Origin: Dermatemys mawii
Taxonomy: Eukaryota > Chordata > Testudines > Dermatemydidae
Length of the DNA stretch: 64,000 nucleotides
Assembly (NCBI GenBank): GCA_007922305.1
Contig: ML677358.1
Location: forward strand, 11,177,343 to 11,241,342
Direction of reading: 5' to 3'
Part shown: positions 48,145-58,804 of the stretch, piece by piece
How positions within the stretch are numbered: position 1 is the first letter of the stretch
Layout of the letters: each line of letters starts with the position of its first letter
Made by a program: the position numbers and the translations under genes
The notes under the pieces: model-generated
Told to the model about the DNA's origin: nothing
The model's database searches: none
The model's input: the letters and a program-made list of their open reading frames with translations, nothing else

Positions 48145-48827
48145 CAGTAAAAACTTTCTCATCCAGCTTACTGGGTCAGTGGGAGGTGCCGGTTAATCAA
48201 AACATCCCGTTAACTGAGAGTTATACTTACCAATGGAAAACAAATTTTCAAAGAATTAGAATACAATAAAATGAATAAAGTATAAAATAGTTGACAGGTA
48301 CTCACCCATCCAGGAGTTGGACTGCATTGCAGAGTGGTTGGATTCTGGAAGCACTTAAGTGTTTACAGGTAACATTTTCTATACAGTAAGTTATCTTATG
48401 ACACTACATGTCACTATGGGCAGTGCACGGCGTACACCCAGATCACTAAAATACACTTAACACTAAAACGATACTGAACATGATTTAATCTTTCTTTGAT
48501 GATTCAGAGGGCACATCTTGCAATGCCCCAGGGTCATCATTATCAACATCAATTATAATTGTAGATGTAGGAGATTGGCCTGAATCTGTAATAACCCTAT
48601 GATACACCCTGGAAGCTGCTTTTTTTTGAACATATCCCTGATAGCTTGCTTACTTGTCTTCTGCCTTTTTTGCATAAAAGCAGAGTGAAGAATGGGCAAT
48701 TGCATAATCTCCTGGCCAGTGTACTAGTCCCAGTTACTAGCTTGAAGATTTGTATTGGGAGATGTCAGAAATGCCAGTTATTAGAGCTTTTTGGTTGATA
48801 AAGCTCCAGGTAACACAGTTTTTACTG
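48145..48827 (-). mobile_element. Tigger/pogo-like Tc1-mariner element
   Basis: The left end CAGTAAAAACT and the right end AGTTTTTACTG are perfect 11-bp inverted termini, flanked by TA on both sides (48143-48144 and 48828-48829). CAGTA... ends with a TA target are typical of Tigger/pogo elements. The middle right (about 48480-48700), read on minus, resembles a decayed C-terminal transposase tail (a stretch reading [15 protein letters not shown], then an acidic patch). Stops interrupt it, so it is inactive. Confidence 0.8.
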
Positions 48828-48829
48828 TA

Positions 48830-49195
48830 GTAACAAATAAACGTACAGCATAGTAAATGTTAGCAGACAAGATGTGTAACTATTTTAATCTGCTGTACAA
48901 ATAAGAGTCCATTTATAGAATGGAGCATAGAAACAGAGGAAGACTTGAGAGCTGTGGAAAAATATGGGCGAGGGATGAAGCTGGGATTAATTATGTGATC
49001 GCTTAAAAGGGGTTCACGTTTACAAATCAATGTAAGATAACAAGAGAGATGTGCAGACAGTGGCTTCTGTTCTTTAAAAGAGAAATCCTAATTCAAGAAG
49101 TTATTGAGCTTCATGAAGGAATTATTAGGGGTAATGCTATGGCTGATATTATGCTGGAAGTCAGATGAGATTATTGTGATGGTCTTGCAAGCTCT
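48830..49195. other. Unique spacer
   Basis: AT-rich; nothing recognised. Confidence 0.45.
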
Positions 49196-49203
49196 AATGT
49201 TTT

Positions 49204-49831
49204 CAGTATTGCCGGCTTCAAGAGCTTAAAAATCATGAGTCTGACCCCCCAAAATCATGAGATGGGTCCAAAAAGCATGACATTTAGAAAAAAAATATTA
49301 TACTCTGTTTCCTAGGTCAGTCTTTTGATGTTTGAACTCCCCCTGCCCATTTCCAGGGTGTGTCCATGTGACAATTAGTGCTGGCTGGATAAGGTGATTT
49401 TGGTCCCTGCTACAGGAGCTCTCACCCCCACATCTGGCCGTCTCCTATCCAACAATTAATCCTATCCCCTCATGAGTTCTGTCCCCATCCAGCCCCCCTC
49501 AGTTCACTCCCCCAGTCCTCATCATTACCACCCCATCAGTTTAGCTCCCCAACCCCATCAATCCCCACCACCTTCAGTTCACCCTCCCAGAACTCATTTG
49601 ATATGCTCAGAACCCACCATCAATACAGCCCCTCCCCACCCCATCAGCCTCGACCCTCCTCACTTCAGTCCTCAGACCAGAGTTGAGCCTTCTATCCTAC
49701 CTCCGCTTCTCTTTGGAGTCTTCATTCTCCCATGGCTGGAAAAAAAAAACACCCTGACATTTGAGAGTTCTATTGCAAGATCATGAGTGAGGCTTAATTG
49801 TACTTAGAAATCATGAGAGTTGGCAAATCTG
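49204..49831. mobile_element. Non-autonomous hAT element with C-rich interior
   Basis: The left end cagtattgccggcttc and the right end gagagttggcaaatctg are inverted; the signature word atcatgag is repeated near both ends (four copies). The interior (49360-49740) is a C-rich, quasi-repetitive tract (cccatc, tcagttcac). Flanking 8-mers match at only 5 of 8 positions. The 104-codon Pro/His-rich frame is a product of the C-rich tract. Confidence 0.7.
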
Positions 49832-49946
49832 TTTTTTGTGGATGCAAATTGCCATTACAAATATGCACCCATGGTTATCTTCACCTGCACGTTAGATCAA
49901 ATATGTAGGTAAAATCCCAGACTGAACCTATACATTCAGGATTTAG

Positions 49947-50022
49947 GGCCAAATTTTCAAGTGATTTAGCAGCCTGGGCTTAGCTTCCTATATCTCGTAA
50001 ATTGTTTTGAAAATTTGACCCT
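49947..50022. repeat. Short palindromic repeat
   Basis: Left arm gggccaaattttcaagtgat, right arm ttttgaaaatttgaccc, imperfect complements, with tagcagcctgggcttagc between. Confidence 0.65.
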
Positions 50023-50129
50023 TACACATCTAACAGCTAAACCTGCAGATGCAAATAATAGTAGGCACAAAATTGCTCTAGTAAATGAATCTCTTCGGGG
50101 ACAAATCCTCTTTCCATTTTTTGTAGCTA

Positions 50130-50225
50130 TTAGAGTGTGAGCACTTCAGGAGGGCACCTTGTCTGTATATTTGCCTGTAAAGCACCTAGTACACTTTGGT
50201 TGCAATATGAATAATAATAAAGTTA
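50130..50225 (+). mobile_element. L2/MIR-like 3' tail
   Basis: Reads tattagagtgtgagcacttc, ggcaccttgtctgtatattt, gtaaagcacctagtacac and aataataataaag, the 3' end shared by L2-type LINEs and their SINEs. Confidence 0.65.
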
Positions 50226-50280
50226 ATTTCATTAACATTTAAGTAAACATTGATTCACATATCAATATGTAATAGAATTG

Positions 50281-51010
50281 AGAGACATATGGAATTTCCA
50301 TCCCCCAAGAAATTCTGACGTTAACCTGCATTTTCATCCCAAAATGGGACAAAAAGCTGAAATTTTGAAGTTTTCCGCAGAATGGGAATTCCACCAAAAT
50401 TCAACTCAGAAGTGTTGAAACATTTTTCTTTTCATTCAAATGAAACATTTTAACATTTCCAAGCTTTAAATGGTTCATTTCACTTTGTTGAAAAAATGCC
50501 CCCAGATGTTTTGTTTCAAGTCATTTCGATATTAAACTGTATTTCCCTAATGTGCATTGCCTTATGGGAGTTGTAGTTCCAGACTCCTCCCTCCTGTGGA
50601 CTAGGATCCTTAACTGTACTACCAATCCCTAATGCACCCAGAGGCATGTGTCTTCTGTGATGCACCACACCGCTTGATCAAAAGAAAATCAGTGCATTGC
50701 TATATGGAAGATGTAGTCCTCCAGGGAGTCCAGGTTATAGGAGAGACAGGGAGCTGAAACTACAACTCCCATTTAAAGCAGCAGGGAAATGTAGTTAGTG
50801 TTTTGTGGAACAGATTCAAAACAAAGCTTTTTGGATCAGTTCAAAAAATGAAATATTCCAATTTGAGTTAAACAGGCTGGAAATTAACTACTTCATTTTA
50901 ATTTTCCTGATAGAAAATATCAAAATTTTCCTGCAGCAAATTTCAATTTTGCAGAAATTGCATTTTCCATTGGAAAGTCATTCTGATGAAATGTTTCTTA
51001 CCAGCTCTGA
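50281..51010. repeat. Foldback-type repeat carrying ACTACAACTCCC motifs
   Basis: A/T-rich arms (gaaattttgaagttttccgc at left; aaattttcctgcagcaaat and ttaccagctctg at right) enclose a middle with tgggagttgtagt (50565-50577), a weaker direct copy tggaagatgtagt (about 50705-50717) and the inverted actacaactccc (50759-50770). The first and third match the known ACTACAACTCCC promoter motif bound by ZNF143/THAP11-type factors. Related to 5420-5650. A 79-codon frame in the right arm is not meaningful. Confidence 0.6.
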
Positions 51011-51919
51011 TATGTACATTATTAGAATCCATTTTATCAAGTAAGAAACTTTCATCTCTGATTTACCTGAGACTTGTCACTGTTGAAAGATGTTGGACAA
51101 TAAAGGAATGTGACACTAGAACAGAGTAGACTTTGTTAGCTAACATTTCATCTGTGATAGTCTGAAAAATCCTGCAACAGGATTTCTTCACTTCCCTATG
51201 CACCTTTAATTAATGTGCTGAAACAGTACTCTGTGCATCTTTGAAAAAGCAAAAAACTCATTCAGTTTTTAATTCAGACACATACTTGTCTATGTATTGA
51301 TTTGATTTCCAGTGAGCAAGCAATTATTGTCTAGAAAGACTCCTAGCACCAAACTGACAAAGTCGTACATACACTGTAAATATAAATAAGTTGGCTGACT
51401 AACCTAGGGATCTCTTGAGGAAATATTGGGTGTGAGGCCTTAAGGTATGCCACAGGTTGTCTAAACACTTTTATTTTTAATCTAAAAAGAGCTATTCTAT
51501 TACAATATTTATTATGAGCAAATTGTTTAGTCTTGTCCTCTGAGTATATGTGCTCACTTTAGTACATCAGCTGAGTACATTCACATCAATTACTGTACAA
51601 AATACAAGTCTGGCTGAAAATCTGGCCCTATATGTTTTGACATCATAAATACTTTGACAACTCAGACTTGGTGGCTGCCAATCCCTTATGGTAGTAGGCC
51701 TCAGTTACTCCGGCTCTGAAAGTCTACCCTTCTATCACTGAAAAATAAAAGGGAATTTCCACTAGCATGTTCTATCACCCACTTCAAAGACTGTTACTTA
51801 GCTGGCATTCAAAATACAATTTTGGCATTGCATGTGTTAAAATGATGGGAAAAGAGAGGGTTAAGTTAGTGAAAAGAAAAATCAGAGATCACATAATGGA
51901 GAGATGTCAATTACTTTAG
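51011..51919. other. Unique non-coding stretch
   Basis: No repeat or coding feature recognised. Confidence 0.45.
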
Positions 51920-52035
51920 ACCCAGATTCAGCATCATATTTAAGTATGTGTCTATTTTTAGCATGTGTCTTGTCCCTATGAACTCAGTGAGTATAGCACT
52001 CATGTGCTTGAATTACCATGCTGAATTGGTAATTC
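51920..52035. repeat. Short palindromic repeat
   Basis: The left arm has gacccagattcagcatcat and agtatgtgtctatttttagc then atgtgt. The right arm has gcactcatgtgcttgaatta then ccatgctgaattgg. Same family as the fragment at 15585-15665. Confidence 0.6.
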
Positions 52036-52489
52036 TGAATGCTAAAGTAATGGCTAGTGGTCTAAAGTGGTGTTTGGAAGGAAAGTAGTTAAGTAATTAA
52101 TGTAAAACTAATTTATTTAATTCTGCTGAAAACAGTTATGTTTATCAGAAAAACCACCATCCATATCCTGAGTGGTATGAGGAAAGCTAAGGTTACATTC
52201 GCTATTTCTCCTGGCACCTCTTCTGTCAGCGAGTAGAACACGGTGGACAGTGATTCTTCATATGGAAATCCAATAAAATTAGCTGTCTGTTGATTTTCTT
52301 TTTTCCTTCACTCTTCACACGCTGCTCCATTTTCTTTCAGCACCTTGGCAATTGTCCAGATGACGAATTTGATCCAAGGAGAGTGAAGTTTCACAAGCAT
52401 TTGCAAGGTTTCTCATCTGAAGTTTTTTGCTCTCTACTTACTGGACCCAGTAAGGAATATTCTGCCAATTTTTTTTCCCAGAAAATGAC
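52036..52489. other. Unique stretch with weak exon-like signal
   Basis: A pyrimidine tract and AG at 52339-52340 precede an open frame, but the possible donor at 52408 (gtttct) is poor. Not called as an exon. Confidence 0.4.
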
Positions 52490-52750
52490 ATTTTCTTGAA
52501 ATCAACACTGTTCAAGAGAAAGGATCTGTTTTGAAGAATCTCTTGATTGACAATTTCAAAACTTTTTTCTCTTTTTTTTAAACATCTTATTTTGACATTT
52601 TGAAAATGAAATTTTTGATTCAAAATGACTTTTTGTTTAGAAATTTTAATTTATTTATACCTTTTAAGAAGGTTTTAAAAAATTAAAGGGTCACAATCAA
52701 AATGTTTTGATTGCCCTGGTCTGCAAATATTTTCAGATTATCAGTTAACA
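52490..52750. repeat. A/T-rich foldback-like repeat fragment
   Basis: Runs such as ttttgacattttgaaaatga and aatcaaaatgttttgattg, the latter an imperfect palindrome, resemble arms of the foldback repeats at 5420 and 50281. No ends are defined. Confidence 0.4.
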
Positions 52751-53351
52751 AAAAATTAACAAGATTTCAACTTTTTAGCCTAATTCAGGATGGGAAAAAA
52801 TTCAAACTCTCAAACTCTCTATTTTACTGACTCATATATAAGCTGTGTACAGCTAACCCCTGTATTGTAGATAATAAGCAGCTGGGGTAGCTTGGAAGAA
52901 TAACTATTCGAAGCCTGCATTTACAGAAGCATCTAATGGACACAGAGCTGTAAGCAATTCCTCATACAGAAAAGAAGAAGCACCAGATAACATTATCACT
53001 TTCTGCTTCAGAAGAAAATCCAGCTGTTTGAAGTATCACTTGTTGGATGAGGAGCTGAGAGCATGCTTTTGGTTACTGCAAAATAAGATATTCCATGGAG
53101 TCTGGAAGCAGCTGTGAAACTTGGCTGCCTGATGCCGTCAAACCTGGTGAAGCACAAAATAAATCAACGACGTGCTGTGTCTGCTGTAAGCATGGTGATA
53201 GCACCTATCTTTTGGAGATGTCAATTGCCCATAAAAGGGAACAGGGAACTCTCAGAAGCCTCTTGATAAACTTCTCTTTGCAAACAGATAGGAGGGCTGG
53301 ATAGCCTTCTTTTTTGCTGATGAACCTTACTCCCTGAATGGACACTATTAA
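52751..53351. other. Unique non-coding stretch
   Basis: A 69-codon plus-strand frame (53095-53304) has cysteine pairs but no recognisable domain. No repeat ends. Confidence 0.4.
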
Positions 53352-53537
53352 TCATCCCAGCCAAACGTGGTTCATGGGGTAAGTCAGAAGGTTCCTGACC
53401 CTCTCAATCTTCACCACACCCAGAGTGCGGTCAACAGGCTGAAACTTCCCCTTCCCCTCCTCCAAATAGGGAGGAACTTGCTGGGAGAGGATGATCAAAG
53501 TCCTTGGTCTCCCAGTGCTCCTTCCCCAAAGCAGCAT
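53352..53537 (-). CDS. Coding-like open frame, unidentified
   Basis: A 61-codon minus-strand frame. The peptide has a central stretch PPYLEEGKGKFQPVDRTLG and a C-terminal LLTYPMNHVWLG. Third codon positions favour G and C in an AT-rich neighbourhood, which suggests former coding sequence. No family is recognised and no splice sites are convincing. It could be a pseudogene piece, a decayed retroelement protein or chance; it ends in a proper stop. Confidence 0.25.
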   Translation of the reverse strand: MLLWGRSTGRPRTLIILSQQVPPYLEEGKGKFQPVDRTLGVVKIERVRNLLTYPMNHVWLG

Positions 53538-54073
53538 GGCCAGTGACAGCTGGGAGTGCAGAGAATGTTAGAGCCTGCCATAGGACCTGCCATTGGCACT
53601 AGATACCAGCCCCACCCCGCCCCTTCCTCTATACACATGGCAGTCAGGAAAAGATCAGAGCCCCTCGTCCTTGATCCCTCCTATGTGCAAACACACACAT
53701 CTGCCATACTGTACATGGAGTTTATCACAGCCAAATAGGGAACTGGTTGTGAGAGAGTCCCTTGTTAAGAGAGATAAACCCAGCATTAACCATGTACAAT
53801 AATTTCCTATCACTGCTGCCAATTAACATCCTCAGAGCAGGCTGATTTTTAACCTTACCTCAGATCTCTCTGGTTTTGTCTGTCATAAAAATGTGTTAGA
53901 CTGGGTTTTCATGCTGCCTATTCTAACAATCTCCAGTCAGCAATTGTGGGGGAGTGAAAGGGTACCTTTTATTGATCAGCCTAGATTCAAAGTCTATAAC
54001 TTCCTTCCTCAAGTTAGCAGACAGATGCTCCTTTCTGCACTGATCATGGCGGTGAAGTGGCAAAGAGACAGCC
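53538..54073. other. Unique spacer between coding-like islands
   Basis: Short frames at 53556-53802 and 53893-54090 on plus; nothing recognisable. Confidence 0.4.
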
Positions 54074-54247
54074 ATGGGCATTCAGAGTAAACAGTACCTC
54101 AGCTTCAAGGAGCTCTTCACCTCGCCCTTTACTGACGGCTTCATAGATGAGGCTCTCACACTACGCAAGCCTAACTCTGTCAGAATAGTTCAGAAAAAAC
54201 AAAGTAGCTCAGAACATGGCAATCCCCTTATAATGAAGACACCCTAA
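54074..54247 (+). CDS. Coding-like open frame, 57 codons, unidentified
   Basis: An ATG (54074-54076) opens a 57-codon frame closed by TAA at 54245-54247; an in-frame TGA lies 21 bases upstream (54053-54055). The centre reads FKELFTSPFTDGFIDEALTL, then RKPNSVRIVQKKQ. About two thirds of the third positions in the central 31 codons are G or C although the region is AT-rich, and several CpGs remain. This is the most coding-like short frame in the window. I recognise no family. A remnant of a processed pseudogene or of a retroelement protein is more likely than a functional gene. Confidence 0.3.
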   Translation: MGIQSKQYLSFKELFTSPFTDGFIDEALTLRKPNSVRIVQKKQSSSEHGNPLIMKTP

Positions 54248-55025
54248 TGGCTTTTGAATATTTCTAACAAATACCTCAGAAAGTTCAGATAATGTACTCT
54301 TCGAGAACATTCTACTACTAGCGTTAGGGAAAAGCGTCTTTGAGGCTGGGGTTTTTACCTATTGAGATTAGTATTTTTAAATCAGCCACTGTTCAGGAGG
54401 TTCTGAGCACTGAAACAACAAGGAATGGTCAAATATAGGTTACATCTATCCCTTTCTTTAACGTGGAGATATGGCCTGAGAGGACGGTGTTTATGCTTCA
54501 TTGTGGTCTGGGTGGAGGAGTTGGCAGGCTTCTCCATATCATTCAAAATTAGGAGCAGCACTCAGACATCTGGCAAATTGGGCAAAGTTCGGACACCTTT
54601 GGCAGAGGGCTGCCAAATTAAAACATTCAGGGCTGATTTACGCCAGTTGAGAATCTGGCTTTGAATGTTTTTAGAATGTTTAGTAGAACTTTCATATATT
54701 TTAGTGCTGTTTTAATTCCAGCTAAGCAAATAGTAGAAAAATATTTTCCCTGAAATATTGATTTTGAAAATTAGTTATGGCTATGTTCACAGATCACTAA
54801 TTCTGAATGACTAATAAACTTGAGGATGCCATAATGCAGTCTGTTCATGGACAATTTGAGAATGATGGTGGGAAAAGGCGAAATTCATCATATAAAATCA
54901 TTGATTGTGAATATTCACTCATTTCTAGTTTCAGGATAATCCCAGCATACTATGGCTTCATCCAGGGAACCTAGGACTGGTGTTGTACAATCTTCTTAGG
55001 GTCATTCCTCTCTTACTGTCATTTT
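54248..55025. other. Mostly unique stretch
   Basis: 54626-54665 (gctgatttacgccagttgag then aatctgg) is one arm of the palindromic repeat family at 19776. The rest shows nothing. Confidence 0.4.
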
Positions 55026-55280
55026 ATAGATTCCTAGATTTTAAGGCCATAAGGAACCTACTATAATACAGAACATGAACTTTCAGTCAGCAATTTCTAT
55101 CTCTAGCATAACATCTTGTGTTTAAACATATTTAGAAAGAGATCCAGTCTTCTTTTAAATACATCAAGTGATGAAGGAATGTACCACATTCCTTGGCAAT
55201 CTCTTCTAATAGTTGATTACCTTCATTTTGTTACAGAAATATTTTATTAATTTTTATATTGCTGCTGGGTCCATCACCTA
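55026..55280 (-). mobile_element. CR1 LINE 3' fragment
   Basis: On plus it reads tagattcctagattttaagg (complement of the CR1 3' terminus), then acatcaagtgatgaaggaat and ctcttctaatagttgattac and ccttcattttgttacaga, matching the order of the CR1 3' region. It is old and diverged. It may extend to about 55400. Confidence 0.65.
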
Positions 55281-55659
55281 TCCGATTGATTAACATTCCC
55301 TGCCCCAACTGACCTCTTGTTTCTTTATGGTTTAACTTTCCTTCATGTGTGTAATGTTCTATCAGGCTCACATTTCATATCATAAAATGCAATACTCTAG
55401 ACAGAAATCAGTCATGTTTTACTTCTTTATCTCTTAGATCTCTTTAATATTCCCTTACAGTGACTTATTATGATAATCCTAAATTGTATTAAATCTCTCT
55501 CTGTCAGTGTGTGTGTAGATAGATAGATTAGACAGAGACCACAATAATAATTTTGGACAAAATGCTGTGGGAGAAAATGATTATAGATTCAATCTTCAGA
55601 AATATAGCACGCCTTGATTCGTGGGAGCCTGGATTCACCTTTCTGTAAGTGCCAGGTGT
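55281..55659. other. Unique spacer
   Basis: Contains a short GT run and (GATA)n run at about 55507-55530. Nothing else. Confidence 0.45.
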
Positions 55660-55977
55660 TTAAATTAAGATAGGCTTAAAGACTACTTGTTCACGTTGGG
55701 CCTCATTTCCTCTCAGTTGGGTTATATCGATGTGGGAGAGGAAAATCAGGCCTTTTATGTTCTCAGGAAATGTTTGAAGCTTTTTATCACGAATTGACCT
55801 GCATTCAGACACTATATGCCAGTACCTCCATTTTTCCCTTGCCCTTCCCATCAGGTATTTTGCCCACCACACATGACCTGCTTCACTAATTGTGTTTAGC
55901 AACATGGAACCAAACTTCTTATCTTCAGAACTTGCTAAGGAGAAAGTGTCAATGTGATACTTCCCAGAAATTGACAA
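55660..55977 (-). CDS. Unidentified 105-codon open frame
   Basis: The minus-strand frame contains four tryptophans in 20 residues (GHVWWAKYLMGRAREKWRYW), then a basic/polar stretch and a charged end (LRGNEAQREQ). Tryptophan clusters are rare in random translations. Length alone is not significant in 64 kb. No known domain, catalytic motif, signal peptide or membrane segment is recognised. A decayed retroelement or pseudogene protein is my best guess; function unknown. Confidence 0.3.
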   Translation of the reverse strand: MSISGKYHIDTFSLASSEDKKFGSMLLNTISEAGHVWWAKYLMGRAREKWRYWHIVSECRSIRDKKLQTFPENIKGLIFLSHIDITQLRGNEAQREQVVFKPILI

Positions 55978-57579
55978 CAGAATTCTTGTTCAAACCTTGC
56001 ATAAGCTAATAGTTTTACAAATCTTGGGAAAGGGGACAATAGCTCATTAATAACTGAGTAGCAGTGATGGAAAGATGGGGAGTTTTATAGTTCAGATACA
56101 CTATTTATATATAGGCCTCATTTCATAAAGCAGTGACCGTACAACCATCAGTAATAAAGATCTGAGTTCTGTCTGCAGAATTAGAGGCAATACTCTGAAA
56201 TCAAATACGTCTGGTCTAGTTGTAGGCTTATCAGACTTTGTTTTCTTATCTTTTATATGCAAGTTTTTCCATTATTTTGCCTTTGTTTTCTTTTCGTTTG
56301 TAAACAGTGATCTTTTTTCCTGGAAGTTGCCTTCATGGTAGGACAGCTAATATTAGGATTTAGGGTTGAGGGTTTTGTTTGACATTGGTCTAAAGCCTTT
56401 ATGGCAATATTGGTCTGAAACTGATGTTATGCCCCAGCAAACATTGCTCATAAACAATCCAGTCATTTCAGTTCAGCGTAACTGGCACGTGGCAGAAGAA
56501 AGCCTCCTGCAGTCTGTAAAAGTATGACAAGGATGAGAATAATTACAGTATAGCTAAAGCAAATATCAATGACAATCCAGTAAGTAGGAAGCGATCCCAG
56601 GAGAATAAAGGAAGGCAAGGAAAAGAAATTAAAGGGTTCCGCAAAGCTGAAATGAAACTCAAAGGATTCTGAAAATGTGTATGGGCAGCTTTAGTTCCAG
56701 GATACAAATAGCTTTGCCATCCAGCTTTGAGTAAATCCAGCAGAAGATCCAGTTATAATTTCTCATTAAGGCAAAGCATGTGTGTGCATGCAAAGTGCCA
56801 AAGAGAAAACATTTGCATGACTTATTATTTTGAAAATAACGTAACACTTTCACTTAAAAAGCTACAGAAACAAAGATTGTAAAGATTTGCTACTGGAAGT
56901 TTACAAGGAAATGAGTTCCACATGTATGGTGTATATTTAAATATGCTTAAAAGTGCCTATCCACAGCTCTAGGTTCTTGCACATGTATTAGAAGCATGCA
57001 AACAAAAGGGCAAATAGCTCTAATCAAAGACTTAACCATTCTCCTGAAAGCCAATCAGTCCCAATCTCTCAAAATATAAATTACCCCTTTAACCCACCAA
57101 AAATAGTAGGTTCCCCATCAAACAATCCAGACTTTTTACCTTACACCTTCCCGCAAACCCTGGGAATGTAGATAAGCTTTGCAGATAATTAAAGTAAGGA
57201 TCTCTTGGACCAAGATAACAGAGTGAGTTCCAGAGTCACATACCTCTCACCAAGAACTCTATATTACTGCAATATAAAAGTTTAATAATAATTAATAATA
57301 GTTAATTATTATTAATAATAATTAATAATGGCAGCTCTATGTAGAGCATACTGCATTAATCCGATCTGAAGGTGACAAAAAAATGTGTAGCCAAGTCTAT
57401 CCCCAAAACAAAAGTTTTAATCTTTCTAAACAAACACAGTTAGAAAAAAACAAGCAAATAAAACATCCTGGCCATTTTGTTCTCTAAGCATCTCTTAGTA
57501 GCTGAGGATTTAACACCATCCATAAATCCAATGGCTTAAAAAGTAGACAATCCACCAAACAACTCATGCAGTTTCCTGA
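55978..57579. other. Unique stretch with an AT palindrome
   Basis: About 1.6 kb without recognised repeats apart from an AAT/ATT low-complexity palindrome at 57282-57329 (arms attaataata and tattattaat). Confidence 0.45.
57282..57329. repeat. AAT-rich low-complexity palindrome
   Basis: Only A/T apart from one G (57301). Arms at 57291-57300 and 57307-57316 are perfect complements with a 6-nt loop. Confidence 0.8.
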
Positions 57580-57930
57580 ATCATACTCAGGCCTGAAACC
57601 AGATTGAACATGGTCAATAAAATCCAAGGACTCCAGTTATTACCAGAGTTGTCTCACTACAACCTCCTCACCTATTTTTCCCAAAAAAGGGAGGTTTGAA
57701 AGATATCCTTGATCAATAGGATTAGGATTATCCATATCACTGATGTTCACTTCAGCAAGAGTCCAACAATTTAGTTCTTAATGCCAGCTGACACACTGTC
57801 CTCCCACAGAGAGGTGTTGATAATTTCCACAAATAGTGGGCCCGATATTTCCTGCCTGTCCTCACTAACAAGGAAGGACATATGTCCAGCTAGTGGGTTG
57901 TAGTCTAAATCCTCCAGAACTTGAGCGAGC
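57580..57930 (-). mobile_element. Non-LTR retrotransposon reverse-transcriptase remnant
   Basis: Phrases on plus (aggcctgaaaccagattgaa, cctatttttcccaaaaaagg, tgccagctgacacactgtcc, agaggtgttgataatttcca) follow, in order, the complement of a reverse-transcriptase region of a CR1/L3-type LINE that I know from reptile genomes. Stops break the frame. Ends are unclear; it may reach 58226. Confidence 0.5.
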
Positions 57931-58671
57931 GACAATGGATAAAGTTGAAAAAAGTAAAGAATGCTCTGGATTCGTCACCTTCAGATACGTTCTACCTTAC
58001 CAGAGGCAGACAGCTTGCTGTAGATCCGTACAAACATATCTGCAATTTAAACTCAATTTATTACCAGATTGACTGGGCTGACTGTCATTCAGGACAGTTC
58101 TTTTGTTTGGGATTTGGTAGACACGACAGGTTAGAAAAGGAAACCTTTCTTCACTTCTTATCATCTGCATCTGACTTCAAAAAACATTTATGTTGCAATT
58201 GGTCAGTCTACGCAATATGCTACTAGCACTCTTGCCATTTTCATTTTCATGTGATGAGTTTGAGTCTACTTATATTTTAAATGATTTTCTTGAGTACATC
58301 TCTGAAGTCTGTCTGTAATTGAAGGAGATTATGGATGTCTGAGTGGCTGAGTGGGGAAAAAAAATAATTTAAAGAAGCTTTTCTTTATCCAGTTAATAGA
58401 GTTTGAGTACTTTATGATGTCTTATGGTTAGCAAATGTTATGGAGCTGTTAAAAGTGCTGAATAGATACAGCAAAAACTATGCAAGAATATTCTTGCTAA
58501 TAATTAATTTCTCCAGTATTCACAGCTGATTGAGAGAGTTTTTATTTAGAAAAGAAATATTATTTGGGATAAGGAAGGAATTCCTCCAACAACATACTTG
58601 CAGGAAGCCTTAAGCTATTTCACCTTCTTCTGATTCACTGAGTGGTGATCATTTTACTATGAAGTGAGCAT
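57931..58671. other. Unique stretch
   Basis: A 101-codon plus frame (57921-58226) lacks motifs. Nothing else recognised. Confidence 0.4.
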
Positions 58672-58679
58672 ATCCCATG

Positions 58680-58796
58680 CAAAGGCAGATTAATATTTAT
58701 TGGGACCCTGGACACAAAAAACAATTGGGCCCCCCACTCCCTGGGGGTCCCCCAAATTAGCCAGGGCCTCTGGGCCCATGAGTTAATCCACCACTG
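58680..58796. mobile_element. Short hAT element, 117 bp
   Basis: The right end, complemented, reads cagtggtggattaac; the left end caaaggcagattaat matches it at 10 of 15 positions. Flanks atcccatg (58672-58679) and atcccata (58797-58804) are an 8-bp TSD with one mismatch. The interior has a gggccccccactccctgggg patch. Confidence 0.8.
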
Positions 58797-58804
58797 ATCC
58801 CATA

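Noticed and set aside
49472..49786. 104-codon Pro/His/Ser-rich frame
   Set aside because: Translation of the C-rich quasi-repeat inside the hAT element at 49204-49831.
52341..52407. Exon-like 67-bp segment after a good polypyrimidine-AG
   Set aside because: The donor (gtttct) is poor, the length breaks frame and the peptide is unrecognised.
57921..58226. 101-codon plus-strand frame
   Set aside because: It partly overlaps the antisense of a LINE reverse-transcriptase remnant and has no motif.
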